Assembly: GCA_910575505.1 (NCBI GenBank)
Contig: CAJTFK010000001.1
Location: 1-64,000, forward strand
DNA length: 64,000 nucleotides
From: Oscillospiraceae bacterium
GTDB lineage: Bacteria; Bacillota; Clostridia; Oscillospirales; Oscillospiraceae
Direction of reading: 5' to 3'
The notes under the pieces are model-generated. The model made no database searches. It was not told the DNA's origin and saw only the letters and a program-made list of their open reading frames with translations. Position 1 is the stretch's first letter. Every line of letters starts with the position of its first letter. The translations under genes were made by a program, and so were the position numbers. Below, piece after piece: positions 51,301-56,726 of this stretch.

Positions 51301-51769
51301 TGGTCATATCAGAGAAGGAATAGATAGTACGGTCTGAATATCTGTTCAACTCGTCCAGCTTCTGGTTGACCTTGTCCAGACTTTCACCGGTACTCGCCAT
51401 GATGGTCTGGATAGAACCCATCTTAAGCTCGTACTCATTGAAACCTGTAGAAACTGGCTCAATAGTTAGGGAGGAGAGAAGACGCTTACCAGCATTCACC
51501 GCAGAATTGGTGATGTTGGAGAGAGCAGTCATAGCTACGACTTCAAATGCCGAGAATTTTGCTTGCACAGTCTCGACAGAACGCCCGATTGCGGACATAT
51601 CGCATCTTTTAGCAGCCGTGCTGAGTTGGTCAAAACCTTTAGCAGCTCCGTCCAGGTCTAAACCTTTCTTAAGCTTTTCCAAAGTTGACAAACTCGTTTG
51701 AACACCGGATTCAAACTGCTTATTGTCAAATCGCATTTCTACGACTCTCTCGTCGATTGTCCTGCTCAT
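42308..51769 (-). CDS. Tape measure protein with three repeat classes
   Basis: A 3,153-residue tail tape measure protein, very long for a siphophage. The N-terminus has the family pattern (VEMRFDNKQFESGVQTSLSTL, SALSNITNSAVNAGKRLLSS). Membrane-like helical repeats of about 43 residues (GNMSWESIAKGLVAMGGAL) occupy roughly 47.7-49.0 kb, twelve repeats of about 54 residues with FFTGGNDLGTFA lie at about 44.9-47.05 kb, and three or four 46-residue coiled-coil repeats (DWIEEEKYYNR) lie near 43.65-44.2 kb. It sets tail length and is ejected ahead of DNA. It overlaps the upstream gene by 4 bp. Confidence 0.95.
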   Translation of the reverse strand: MSRTIDERVVEMRFDNKQFESGVQTSLSTLEKLKKGLDLDGAAKGFDQLSTAAKRCDMSAIGRSVETVQAKFSAFEVVAMTALSNITNSAVNAGKRLLSSLTIEPVSTGFNEYELKMGSIQTIMASTGESLDKVNQKLDELNRYSDRTIYSFSDMTTNIGKFTNAGVKLDDAVAAIQGVSNVAAVSGANANEASRAMYNFAQALSAGYVKLIDWKSIENANMATVEFKTQLLESAVAAGTLTKTADGMYKTLAKGTVIDATHLFNDSLQEQWMTTEVLTETLKDYADETTEIGKKASAAAQDVKTWTQLLDTLKESAQSGWAETWQLVAGDYEEAKATLRTFSEFFSSIIDGSAEARNALLEGALMSSWGQIKNRVNETGISVDSFRDTLRETAESSVEGLDKIIEEAGSFDAALSKGWLTTDILSDTLDNLVSKAAGTQVSISELSDEQLQNIGYTQEQIEALRALSEEAKSSDSNLASLVSTLDRQSGRELLFDSLLNGAKAVQGLFQTIKGAWQDIFPPATSEQLYSLIEALHSASERIRDFFTQAEEGADGFTGAVNKPLQDIGNTFKGLFAILDIVKQAFSALWRVITPAGSAVGGLLTGVLGLTGSFGEWLAKLDESIKKGDVFYKGLKSIVDVVKGAITAVTGFAAAIGESLGFPGLDGATASVEAFLGTLKKKVSAPGLEKLQAVFDGICTRAKWVKDAIVGMKDGVVDSMGKIDGAVSGNKFVQVLTGIGTLIREVASAIAGLLGKAIDGLINTLSNADFNGILDFLNALAAGGIIAAIRKFIDPVEELENTFTSLKDWVKGLGGGVTKILDGVRGSLEAWQTKLKSDALGKIAASIAVLSVSLLVLSSIDSDKVTGSLAAMGTMFAELIASMAVLDKLSIDRKSANKTASAMIKMGAALLVLSLAMKNIAELNPEQLAEGLIGVGVLLAEVDLFLNTAKFDKKASKSATGMILFAAAIKILSSAVKSLGEMDWDDMAKGLVGVGVLLAEVEVFLNNAKFNGKAVLTATGIVILSSAIKVLASACKDFGSMSWGEITKGLTSIAALLLEITAFTKLTGDAKHVISTGLALIEIAAAMKIFASAMSDFGSMSGSEIAKGLVAMGGALAEVAIAVNLMPKNMVSVGSGLVIVGAALKIVASALSSMGNMSWESIAKGLVAMGGALAELAIGLNVMNGTLAGSAALLVAAGALTVLTPVLVILGNMSWESIAKGLITIAGAFTVMGVAGAVLGPLAPSILAISGALALLGVGSVAIGAGLTLIGTGLTSIAVGLTSLAASFASSGTLIVGGLSAIVLGFAGLIPAIAEKIGEAIVAFCGAISSGAPAIGEAVKAIVLTLVDVLVQCVPAIADGTLQLVTGVLASLVAYTPQIVDSVMQFLIEVLEGIARNIPQLVQAAMDVVGAFFAGVLSALSNIDSSSLIQGIAAVGLLTALVAALGAVSGLIPAAMAGVLGMGVVITELSVVLAAIGALAQIPGLEWLISEGGQFLQTVGNAIGGFVGGIVGGFMSGVSSSFPQIGADLSSFMTNVKPFVDGAGSISPDMLTGVKALTEAIILITAADLLEGLTSWLTGGSSLSDFAEQLVPFGEAMMKFSNTISGLDGDLVSTAAIAGKTLAEMAATLPNSGGVVGFFAGENDMEEFGNQLSGFGKSMMDFADSIKGLDSDAVQNAAIAGKAMAEMAATLPNTGGAVSFFTGNNDMDTFGDQLVPFGKAIKEYSDAVAGLDADAVVNSATAGKSLVELANTIPNTGGAVAFFTGDNDLATFGEQIVVFGKAMKEYSQTVSGLDAEAVTNSATAGAILVELANTVPNTGGLVSFFAGDNDLETFGEQIVPFGEAMKAYSDSITGIDAEAVAASTTAAQALAQLQSALPNMGGLVDFFTGSNDLSTFAEGIIPFGEAMKSYGQSVSGIDAEAINASAVAAQALSQLQATLPNVGGVMEFFTGGNDLGKFSEGLVPFGVAMKSYGDSVSGINAEAITASATAAKSLAELQSVLPNVGGVMEFFTGGNDLGTFAAGIIPFGAAMKSYGEAVADINAEAITASAIAAQSLAQLQTTLPAVGGVMEFFTGGNDLVTFAATIVPFGAAMKSYGEAVAEINTESITASAIAAQSLAQLQTTLPQIGGVMEFFTGSYDLAAFGASLIPFGQAMNSYGAAVAGIDAGAVMNSATAGQALVELANTLPKCGGLAEVFTGSNSLAAFGNEIVQFGKDLSAYANAIKDVKPEIVTASANAAQALSNLATGLPDSSLFDKWFGGDQTLASFGKDIASFGADMSNYYAKVASIDLTKLAGVITQVWSLVDLAKGVKGLDASGFTSFGNALKAMANTGISEFTSAFSNSTTEVNKAVQGMLNSVSASISNGKTLTTPGMESVMKSLADVVTKKATEINNSVTTLMKGVATTIRNSAPSVKSAMQTALSGAVTTLNNLKPQFETAGKNAGQGFVNGISSKLSSATAAGKSLGLAALNAAKKALDSHSPSREFIHLGENMGEGLAIGAKNSIVPASQATSKMIDEVLKVSSKGIKAFQEWTEEKKYYGELSLKDELAGYENLQKRYKAGSEERIKIDREVYRIQNELVAATYQASIDWIEEEKYYNRLSTQEELEAYERMQQRYLEGSEERKKIDREVYTLRKQLMDESYQHSMDWIEEEKYYNRMSLSDELAAYKRVQSRYAKGTDERKKMDREVYRLEQEIYEAQKQYISDVQSVQAEANQKRLDLEEEYANKVKSVNEKLASDIQSLNDKYQSSLESRTNSLYQSYGLFDEVKEREEVSGETLMKNLTDQVQEFGEWQDILGSLSARGLSSELVGELQEMGPSAIAQIKALNSMSNSELEKYAALWSIKHAQAREQAVGELEGLRIETQNNIAQLRVEAERELDDYRATWQTKMNQVTIDANRELEELRQAFGEKVGLIKKDTEKETQEMVDTAQAILKEAGWDETGKQIVTGIKAGVEEEKPNFLDALTQMALEGVQAVKDTLDINSPSRVFQELGNYTGLGFVKGLTDYANKSYDAAANVAGYATDGLSNAISKVSDLVNGEFDMQPTIRPVLDFTDVARGAGELNSLLGYTRTLALAGQTSLAFNSTLDKDGMTVTVDNDGVIQELRSLRSEMAEMTARMERMQVVLDTGTLVGQMADPLDAALGQKQTFMGRGI
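44900..47050 (-). repeat. Tandem repeats inside the tape measure gene
   Basis: About twelve diverged copies of a roughly 160-bp unit. Each encodes a segment with GG-x-x-x-FFTG-x-NDL-x-x-F followed by IIPFGxAMKSYG. Six central copies are most alike, so recent unit gain or loss is likely there. Each added unit would lengthen the tail by about 8 nm. Confidence 0.85.
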
Positions 51770-52143
51770 AACCGTTCAACCTCCTTCCATGCGTCATTTG
51801 CAATTTGGTCAAAAATAGGCTGGATAGCGGGGTTGATGTAATCGCGCCCTTCTACCCAGCCGCCTGTTCCTGTGGCGTGTCCATATTGCAGAATGATAGC
51901 AATAGGAACTCCATTTTGAATGTTAGAGTTGCGGAATGAAATCGTTGCCGTCCCATTCTTGTTTGTAATCTCGTAATACCACGAACTGGCTGTCAATCCA
52001 GAGTCGACAGGCGTCGCAGACGCAAGGGCGGCCACTCCAGCGCGACCGTACTTATCGAGATCACCGAGGTGCACAACCTCTTTTGCTCTTTCTAAGAATT
52101 TGGTCAGGTTGGAGAAGTCGCCCTTTTGTCTGAACGTAATCAT
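51766..52143 (-). CDS. HK97 gp10-like head-tail/tail-completion protein
   Basis: A 125-residue protein similar to HK97 gp10-type proteins: an N-terminal helix (NLTKFLERAKEVVHLGDLDK), the motif ATPVDSGLTASSW (the 'xTPvdTG' core of the family) and IILQYGHATGTGGWVEGRDY near the end. These act as tail-tube completion or head-tail closure proteins. Its location directly before the tape measure, not among the connectors, is unusual. Confidence 0.75.
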   Translation of the reverse strand: MITFRQKGDFSNLTKFLERAKEVVHLGDLDKYGRAGVAALASATPVDSGLTASSWYYEITNKNGTATISFRNSNIQNGVPIAIILQYGHATGTGGWVEGRDYINPAIQPIFDQIANDAWKEVERL

Positions 52144-52155
52144 AGAGTTGCTCCT

Positions 52156-54279
52156 TTACGTTTTGCTCAGATACGCTCCTGAACTGAATCCTGTGTATCT
52201 AACACCACGATAGGTAACCTGAATGTAGAGCCATGCAACACCGTTGATTTCGGTATAATAGCCATAGTTCTGCACTTTTGTCCCTTTGGGAAGGAGGATC
52301 ATGCTGGCCTTGTTGGTTCCGGCTCCGGCTCGAAGATGAAGACCGCTTTCAGCGGTTACGACATAGGTTCCAGCCAAAGATTTCTTCAAAGACTTGGCGG
52401 CCTCTGTCGCTTTCTTCATTGTTGTGGTGGGTGTTGCTGTCGTCGGTTTGGAAACGGGAACAGTCCCTCGGCAGCACTTTGCCGGGTTATAAATAAAGCC
52501 AAGGAACTTATACCCAGTCCCCTGGCCCCAATTACCTGTTCCCTTTTTCCGAGTTTGAGTCCAGAAAGGTTTAGAAGCTTTCCATCCGCTTTCAGAAGTA
52601 ACAACTTCTGTAGCGCTGATGACCTTTTCAACGATAGCGACATGACCGGCGCCATCGGTTCCCTTCAAAGTAGATCCTTTCTGCCAAACCATACATGCAC
52701 CCAAGCGGGGCTCGGTTCCGACTTCCAGTTCACCCTTGTACTGCATGAAATTCTCAGCATTCACAGGGCTCAAATACTTACAGGCGCCCTCACCAACGAT
52801 TTCGTTGAACCTGCCGTAGGCATAGCCCACACAATTTGCAAGCACATCACAGAGGGTATCAGTCGGGCTTCCCTTAACCGCAGACGAATAGCCGCCAGAA
52901 GCCTTTGTGATGTAATATTTGTTTCCCGCCTCAGGCCGAGTCAGTCTCGGAACAAAAGCAGAACTTTGAGAAGGGGTGCTTTCCGGCTTTGTGGTAGTTG
53001 CGGGGGCTGCTCCGCCATTAAGGGCATCCAGGTAGCTCTTAACAATCGCTTTGAACGCCTTCCAGTTCTTCATGGCAGTGGTCTTATTGCTACTGCCGAA
53101 GATGTATGTCGGACACCACTTCTTGCCGGAAATCGGATTGCAACACTGTTCATCCACATCGGCAAACTTTTTACCGGCCGACTTATTTACCCAATAGGTG
53201 TGGGTAACGAGTTTATCGATTGTGAGGCCATTCTTCCAGAGCAGCCATGCAGCCAGCCTGGCACCATTGTCCCTGGCAATCTTGTCATGCTCCGGAGACT
53301 CATTCATGATGATTTCGATGCTCAGGCTCGTCATGTTGCCGCCATCAGCCACAGAGCCATCTCCAGAGTGCCATGAAACCTCAGCAGCCCCAACCGGGTC
53401 AGATGAGGTCATCCCAGTGCCAGCTTTCAGATTCTGCCACCCACCGGTGTCATCGACGAAGAAGTGAACCCGGCTGCTGTTCATGTTCTGATTGTAAGTA
53501 GCTCGGGTATACTGTTCACCATCGTCATAGACATCGGGAAGGTCATTTGTGTTGTGGATAGTCACGTTTTTCGCATGACCAGTGCCACTCAATTTCTTCT
53601 GGCTCTTATACAAAGCACCAGCGGAAAAACCAGCTTTCTGAGCCTTGGCAGCGTCCTTCCATCGAGTGTCGTCCGGGATGATTTTCTCATTGATTTTTAC
53701 GCCGTTTACGGTGTAAACGGTATTCGGGGTCAGTTTGGCCATAGATTTGTCACTCCCTTTCTGTGCCCCAGCATACTTATCGAAATACTTCTGACCGTAC
53801 TCAGCCCTCTTGGCCTGCGTTGCAGCCGTGTTCATACTTGCCGGTTTTTCAAACTCCAGCAGAACAATGTTAGAGGCTTCGAGCACAGTCGATGCGGCCT
53901 TGAGTTTACTGAGAAGTCCATAGCTGGTCAGCTCCTTCAGCAAGAACTCAAGCTGCATCTCCAAATCACCGATAGATTTGCCGCAACTCTTCGCATAAGC
54001 GAGTAAAGCGGCTTTGCGTGTCGGATATGTCCACTGAGCAAGGCCGTAGCCTGCTCGGTCATTGCCGAAGTTCTTGTAAGAACCCTTGTCCACCAGTTCA
54101 GTATACTCAGCATCGGCCATGCCCAACTTTCCTTCATAGGTGTTTTGGAGATTATTCGGGCGCAGGCCAGACTCGGCATAAAGATTGCCCATGAGCCCGG
54201 CGACGCCGCAATCGGAAAGACCTTTTGACTTCAGGTAATTCCAAATCTTTTCCTCATTTGTTGTTCCGATCAGAGGCAT
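52156..54279 (-). CDS. Three-enzyme peptidoglycan hydrolase (lysozyme-amidase-CHAP-SH3)
   Basis: A 707-residue modular lysin. Residues about 5-130 form a phage tail lysozyme domain (GLMGNLYAESGLRPNN, catalytic Glu). About 205-420 is an Amidase_2 N-acetylmuramoyl-L-alanine amidase with Zn ligands in VTIHNTND, in VTHTYW and in KKWCPTY. About 465-610 is a CHAP amidase/peptidase (catalytic Cys in DVLANCVGYAYGR, His in GHVAIVEKV). The last 75 residues are an SH3b wall-binding domain (SGLHLRAGAGTNKASMILLP). It is encoded among tail genes rather than with the holin, so it may be virion-bound and may also serve as endolysin. The ATG at 54279 has GAGGGTG upstream. Confidence 0.88.
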   Translation of the reverse strand: MPLIGTTNEEKIWNYLKSKGLSDCGVAGLMGNLYAESGLRPNNLQNTYEGKLGMADAEYTELVDKGSYKNFGNDRAGYGLAQWTYPTRKAALLAYAKSCGKSIGDLEMQLEFLLKELTSYGLLSKLKAASTVLEASNIVLLEFEKPASMNTAATQAKRAEYGQKYFDKYAGAQKGSDKSMAKLTPNTVYTVNGVKINEKIIPDDTRWKDAAKAQKAGFSAGALYKSQKKLSGTGHAKNVTIHNTNDLPDVYDDGEQYTRATYNQNMNSSRVHFFVDDTGGWQNLKAGTGMTSSDPVGAAEVSWHSGDGSVADGGNMTSLSIEIIMNESPEHDKIARDNGARLAAWLLWKNGLTIDKLVTHTYWVNKSAGKKFADVDEQCCNPISGKKWCPTYIFGSSNKTTAMKNWKAFKAIVKSYLDALNGGAAPATTTKPESTPSQSSAFVPRLTRPEAGNKYYITKASGGYSSAVKGSPTDTLCDVLANCVGYAYGRFNEIVGEGACKYLSPVNAENFMQYKGELEVGTEPRLGACMVWQKGSTLKGTDGAGHVAIVEKVISATEVVTSESGWKASKPFWTQTRKKGTGNWGQGTGYKFLGFIYNPAKCCRGTVPVSKPTTATPTTTMKKATEAAKSLKKSLAGTYVVTAESGLHLRAGAGTNKASMILLPKGTKVQNYGYYTEINGVAWLYIQVTYRGVRYTGFSSGAYLSKT

Positions 54280-54284
54280 CCTTA

Positions 54285-54857
54285 TCACCCTCTCGTATTC
54301 AGTTTCTTTCTTCGAGCGGCGTTAAGGGCACGATTTCGAGCCATGATTTCCTGCCGACTCATCTTCTTCTGCGGTGCATTCTTCACATTGCAGACGTTGA
54401 TAAGAGTAAGAAGACGACTCAGATGCCATTTCTGACACTCGAAGGGAATTTGATACGAGACCATCCAATAATAGATGATCTCCGATGTGATGTACTCACT
54501 GCTTGTAGCCCTATTTCCCCGCTTGGGGAAAGTGGTGGCAGTCATAGATGCATCAATGTAGGCAGACACCTCGGCGAGAAGCTTTGGCGTAAGCGCTTTA
54601 TAGACACTGGGGTCCACATTCTGTGTCAGGGTCATACACCGAACATAGTCAATGGACTCCTCTGCGCTCCTTTTCTCTTTGGAAAGGAAAGGCTTACGCC
54701 ACTTTGCCTCCCATTTTGAAAGGGAGACCAGAGAATGCTCCAGCTTTAGCGTCTGCTCTTTTGTCATGATGGGAATGAATTCGCTTTTTGCTTCGTCGAA
54801 CTTCTCCCCTATCTGTGTCGCAGGTACTACGATCTCCAGCATCTCCGGTCGCCCCAC
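54285..54857 (-). CDS. Tail assembly chaperone-region protein
   Basis: A 190-residue protein after the first chaperone gene. The opening is a GTG directly after TGAGATAA, so re-initiation coupling is likely. The core YYWMVSYQIPFECQKWHLSRLL is typical of phage proteins between chaperone and tape measure. Its basic C-terminal end (KKMSRQEIMARNRALNAARR) is also typical. It probably helps tail-tube assembly around the tape measure. Confidence 0.7.
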   Translation of the reverse strand: MGRPEMLEIVVPATQIGEKFDEAKSEFIPIMTKEQTLKLEHSLVSLSKWEAKWRKPFLSKEKRSAEESIDYVRCMTLTQNVDPSVYKALTPKLLAEVSAYIDASMTATTFPKRGNRATSSEYITSEIIYYWMVSYQIPFECQKWHLSRLLTLINVCNVKNAPQKKMSRQEIMARNRALNAARRKKLNTRG

Positions 54858-54862
54858 TTATC

Positions 54863-55279
54863 TCAGCCCTGGTTCCCAAGCGGGGTAACAGGAACCTTAG
54901 GAGGCTCAGAGGCTGCGGGCTTCTGAGCGGGGACGATGCCGTTGACGAACTCGGCCGCCTTCTGCGCATCGGTCGCCAGTTCCATGAACAGGTCGCTATA
55001 GGCCTGAGTCTGGGCGAAGGCATCCCGAATCTCCGGAGTCTTGATGAACCGCTTGCCATCAGGGGACTTCTCGCCGTAAGCGCGCAGAACGATGTCCTTG
55101 AACAGGGCGATGATCTGCTTGCCGTCCTTCGCGGCAACGATGCGGTTAATCATCTCGACGAGGCCGCCGTCAACGGAAAGCTCCATCTCGGTCACCTCGG
55201 CCTGGGTCAGGTTGAAGTAAAAATCTTCCGTGCGGGAAAGATCATTGAAGTCGACGTAAGTCCTTGTCAGTTTCAGCAT
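54863..55279 (-). CDS. Tail assembly chaperone
   Basis: A 138-residue protein matching the small acidic tail assembly chaperones of Firmicutes siphophages: YVDFNDLSRTEDFYFNLTQA at the start, then EMELSVDGGLVEMINRIVAA and RAYGEKSPDGKRFIKTPEI. It follows the major tail protein, the standard place. A Pro/Ala-rich tail ends at TGA. No programmed frameshift to the next gene is possible, since the frames do not overlap. Confidence 0.8.
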   Translation of the reverse strand: MLKLTRTYVDFNDLSRTEDFYFNLTQAEVTEMELSVDGGLVEMINRIVAAKDGKQIIALFKDIVLRAYGEKSPDGKRFIKTPEIRDAFAQTQAYSDLFMELATDAQKAAEFVNGIVPAQKPAASEPPKVPVTPLGNQG

Positions 55280-55386
55280 GGTAAGTTTTCTCCTTTCAAA
55301 AATAAAAGGAAGCGGAGCCCTCGGTTAAGAGAGCCCCGCTTCATAAATTGCATAGATCTTACAGGATGGATGTACGGCGGCGAAGA

Positions 55387-56079
55387 TTAGCCGGAAATCG
55401 CAGAATCTTTCATCAGCTCGATGATCTCGGCGGGCAGGGGCAGACGAGAATCGGTGCCGTCGGTGCCGCCCTCGGACGTGGGATCTTTGCCGTACAGAAT
55501 CTCCTCCAGGGCGGCCATCTTCTCAGCAGAGGTCTTGGTAGAGTCGATGACCAGGTGAGCCGTAGGCTTGAAACCGGGGACCTCAACAGGGGTGGTGGTA
55601 GCATCCCAGCTCATAGTGGTAGGCTCGGGGCTCTCGTTCACAGTTCCATGGTTGCGCTGAGAGGGAGACGCCTGCGCGCCATAGACCAGATGGAGCTTGT
55701 AGCCATGATCCTGACCCTCGGTATCGTTGCCGATCAGAGTACGGCAGGTAAGACCAAAGACCTTGCGGGTCTGCTGACCAGCAGTGACGCCAGGGGCGAT
55801 CTCGGCAGAACCGTCACAGGCCGCCCACTCATCGGGGTAGGTGTAGGCCTCAAGGCCGAAGCCGAAATCCTCAGCAGCGATGATGTTCAGGTACTTTTTG
55901 TTGTTGGCGTAGAAGGGATTGGCCTCACCCCCGGAAGGGTTCTCATTGAATGCGGTCAGGCCATTCCAAGGAACGCCCTTCTCATAGGCGGCGTTCTTTC
56001 CCATAAGAAAGAGTACGCAGCGGTCAACGCCAGTTTCATACAAACGCTCGCCGACCTTATCCCACTGAAGTTTACTCAT
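55387..56079 (-). CDS. Major tail (tube) protein
   Basis: A 230-residue protein of the phage major tail family: YETGVDRCVLFLMGKNAAYE near the N-terminus, YTYPDEWAACDGSAEIAPGV and QTRKVFGLTCRTLIGNDTEG in the middle. Length is usual for a tube subunit. AAGGAGGAAAC before ATG 56079 sets the start; an upstream extension to 56121 lacks support. It polymerises into the tail tube around the tape measure. Confidence 0.88.
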   Translation of the reverse strand: MSKLQWDKVGERLYETGVDRCVLFLMGKNAAYEKGVPWNGLTAFNENPSGGEANPFYANNKKYLNIIAAEDFGFGLEAYTYPDEWAACDGSAEIAPGVTAGQQTRKVFGLTCRTLIGNDTEGQDHGYKLHLVYGAQASPSQRNHGTVNESPEPTTMSWDATTTPVEVPGFKPTAHLVIDSTKTSAEKMAALEEILYGKDPTSEGGTDGTDSRLPLPAEIIELMKDSAISG

Positions 56080-56095
56080 TGCAGTTTCCTCCTTG

Positions 56096-56404
56096 TTAGT
56101 AATAGAGTGTGAAGACGTCATGGTGCAGATTTTCTGCCGTATAGTGGCTATCGTGAGAGCACATCGGCAGAGATGCGATCTTATGAGGAAGATCGCTATC
56201 GGGGTTTTTGGTAATTGAAATCACCTGATAGCAGTCGTGAAGGAGGTAGGGAAGGTTATTAGCGAAATTCGGTTTGATCTTGATTCGGGAATATCGGATA
56301 CAGTCATATTCCATCTCAAGATTCGCTGGCGGTTGGAAGTACACATTCTCAGAGCCAAGCAGATTCTCCAGAATTGCCTGGAGCTCAATTCTTCTTTGAC
56401 TCAT
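56096..56404 (-). CDS. Tail terminator/connector protein
   Basis: A 102-residue protein of the kind found between head-tail adaptor and major tail protein. RRIELQAILENLLGSENVYF opens it and HDCYQVISITKNPDSDLPHK follows; both fit small tail-terminator-like proteins. The ATG at 56404 has a GGGGGG sequence 7 nt before it and overlaps the previous gene by 20 bp. Confidence 0.7.
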   Translation of the reverse strand: MSQRRIELQAILENLLGSENVYFQPPANLEMEYDCIRYSRIKIKPNFANNLPYLLHDCYQVISITKNPDSDLPHKIASLPMCSHDSHYTAENLHHDVFTLYY

Positions 56405-56711
56405 GATAAAGCCCCCCAATCGTCAAGATTAACCGTGGATAACCAACCTCCACCTTGGTGATCTTCCATTTCGCCCCCATAAACACGACATAACGCATTC
56501 GGTGAAAATTCTCTCTGGCAAATGGATCGGCGACTATGCTGATCTCATTTGCAACGTTGATGTCGTCGTTGAGAGTCTCCGAAGACTGAAGCTGGCGTGC
56601 ATTCCGGGTCAAATCGCCATAGTACGGGTACTCGACGATCCTCTCCTCATGCACGCCAGGAGCTGTCTTCACAGTTTCAGCATAGCCGACCGATCCATAA
56701 AATTTTGCCAT
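56385..56711 (-). CDS. Head-tail adaptor-like protein
   Basis: A 108-residue protein with VGYAETVKTAPGVHEERIVE and YVVFMGAKWKITKVEVGYPR, a pattern common to small head-tail connector (stopper-like) proteins of Firmicutes phages. It lies just after the capsid gene. The start codon is part of a TCAAAATGG copy. Confidence 0.7.
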   Translation of the reverse strand: MAKFYGSVGYAETVKTAPGVHEERIVEYPYYGDLTRNARQLQSSETLNDDINVANEISIVADPFARENFHRMRYVVFMGAKWKITKVEVGYPRLILTIGGLYHESKKN

Positions 56712-56726
56712 TTTGATTCCCTCACA

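Noticed and set aside
54842-54870. Programmed -1 frameshift between the tail assembly chaperone and the next gene
   Set aside because: The zero frame stops (TGA 54865-54863) before the -1 frame opens; that frame has a TAA just before its GTG start. The frames do not overlap and no slippery heptamer is present, so coupling by re-initiation fits better.
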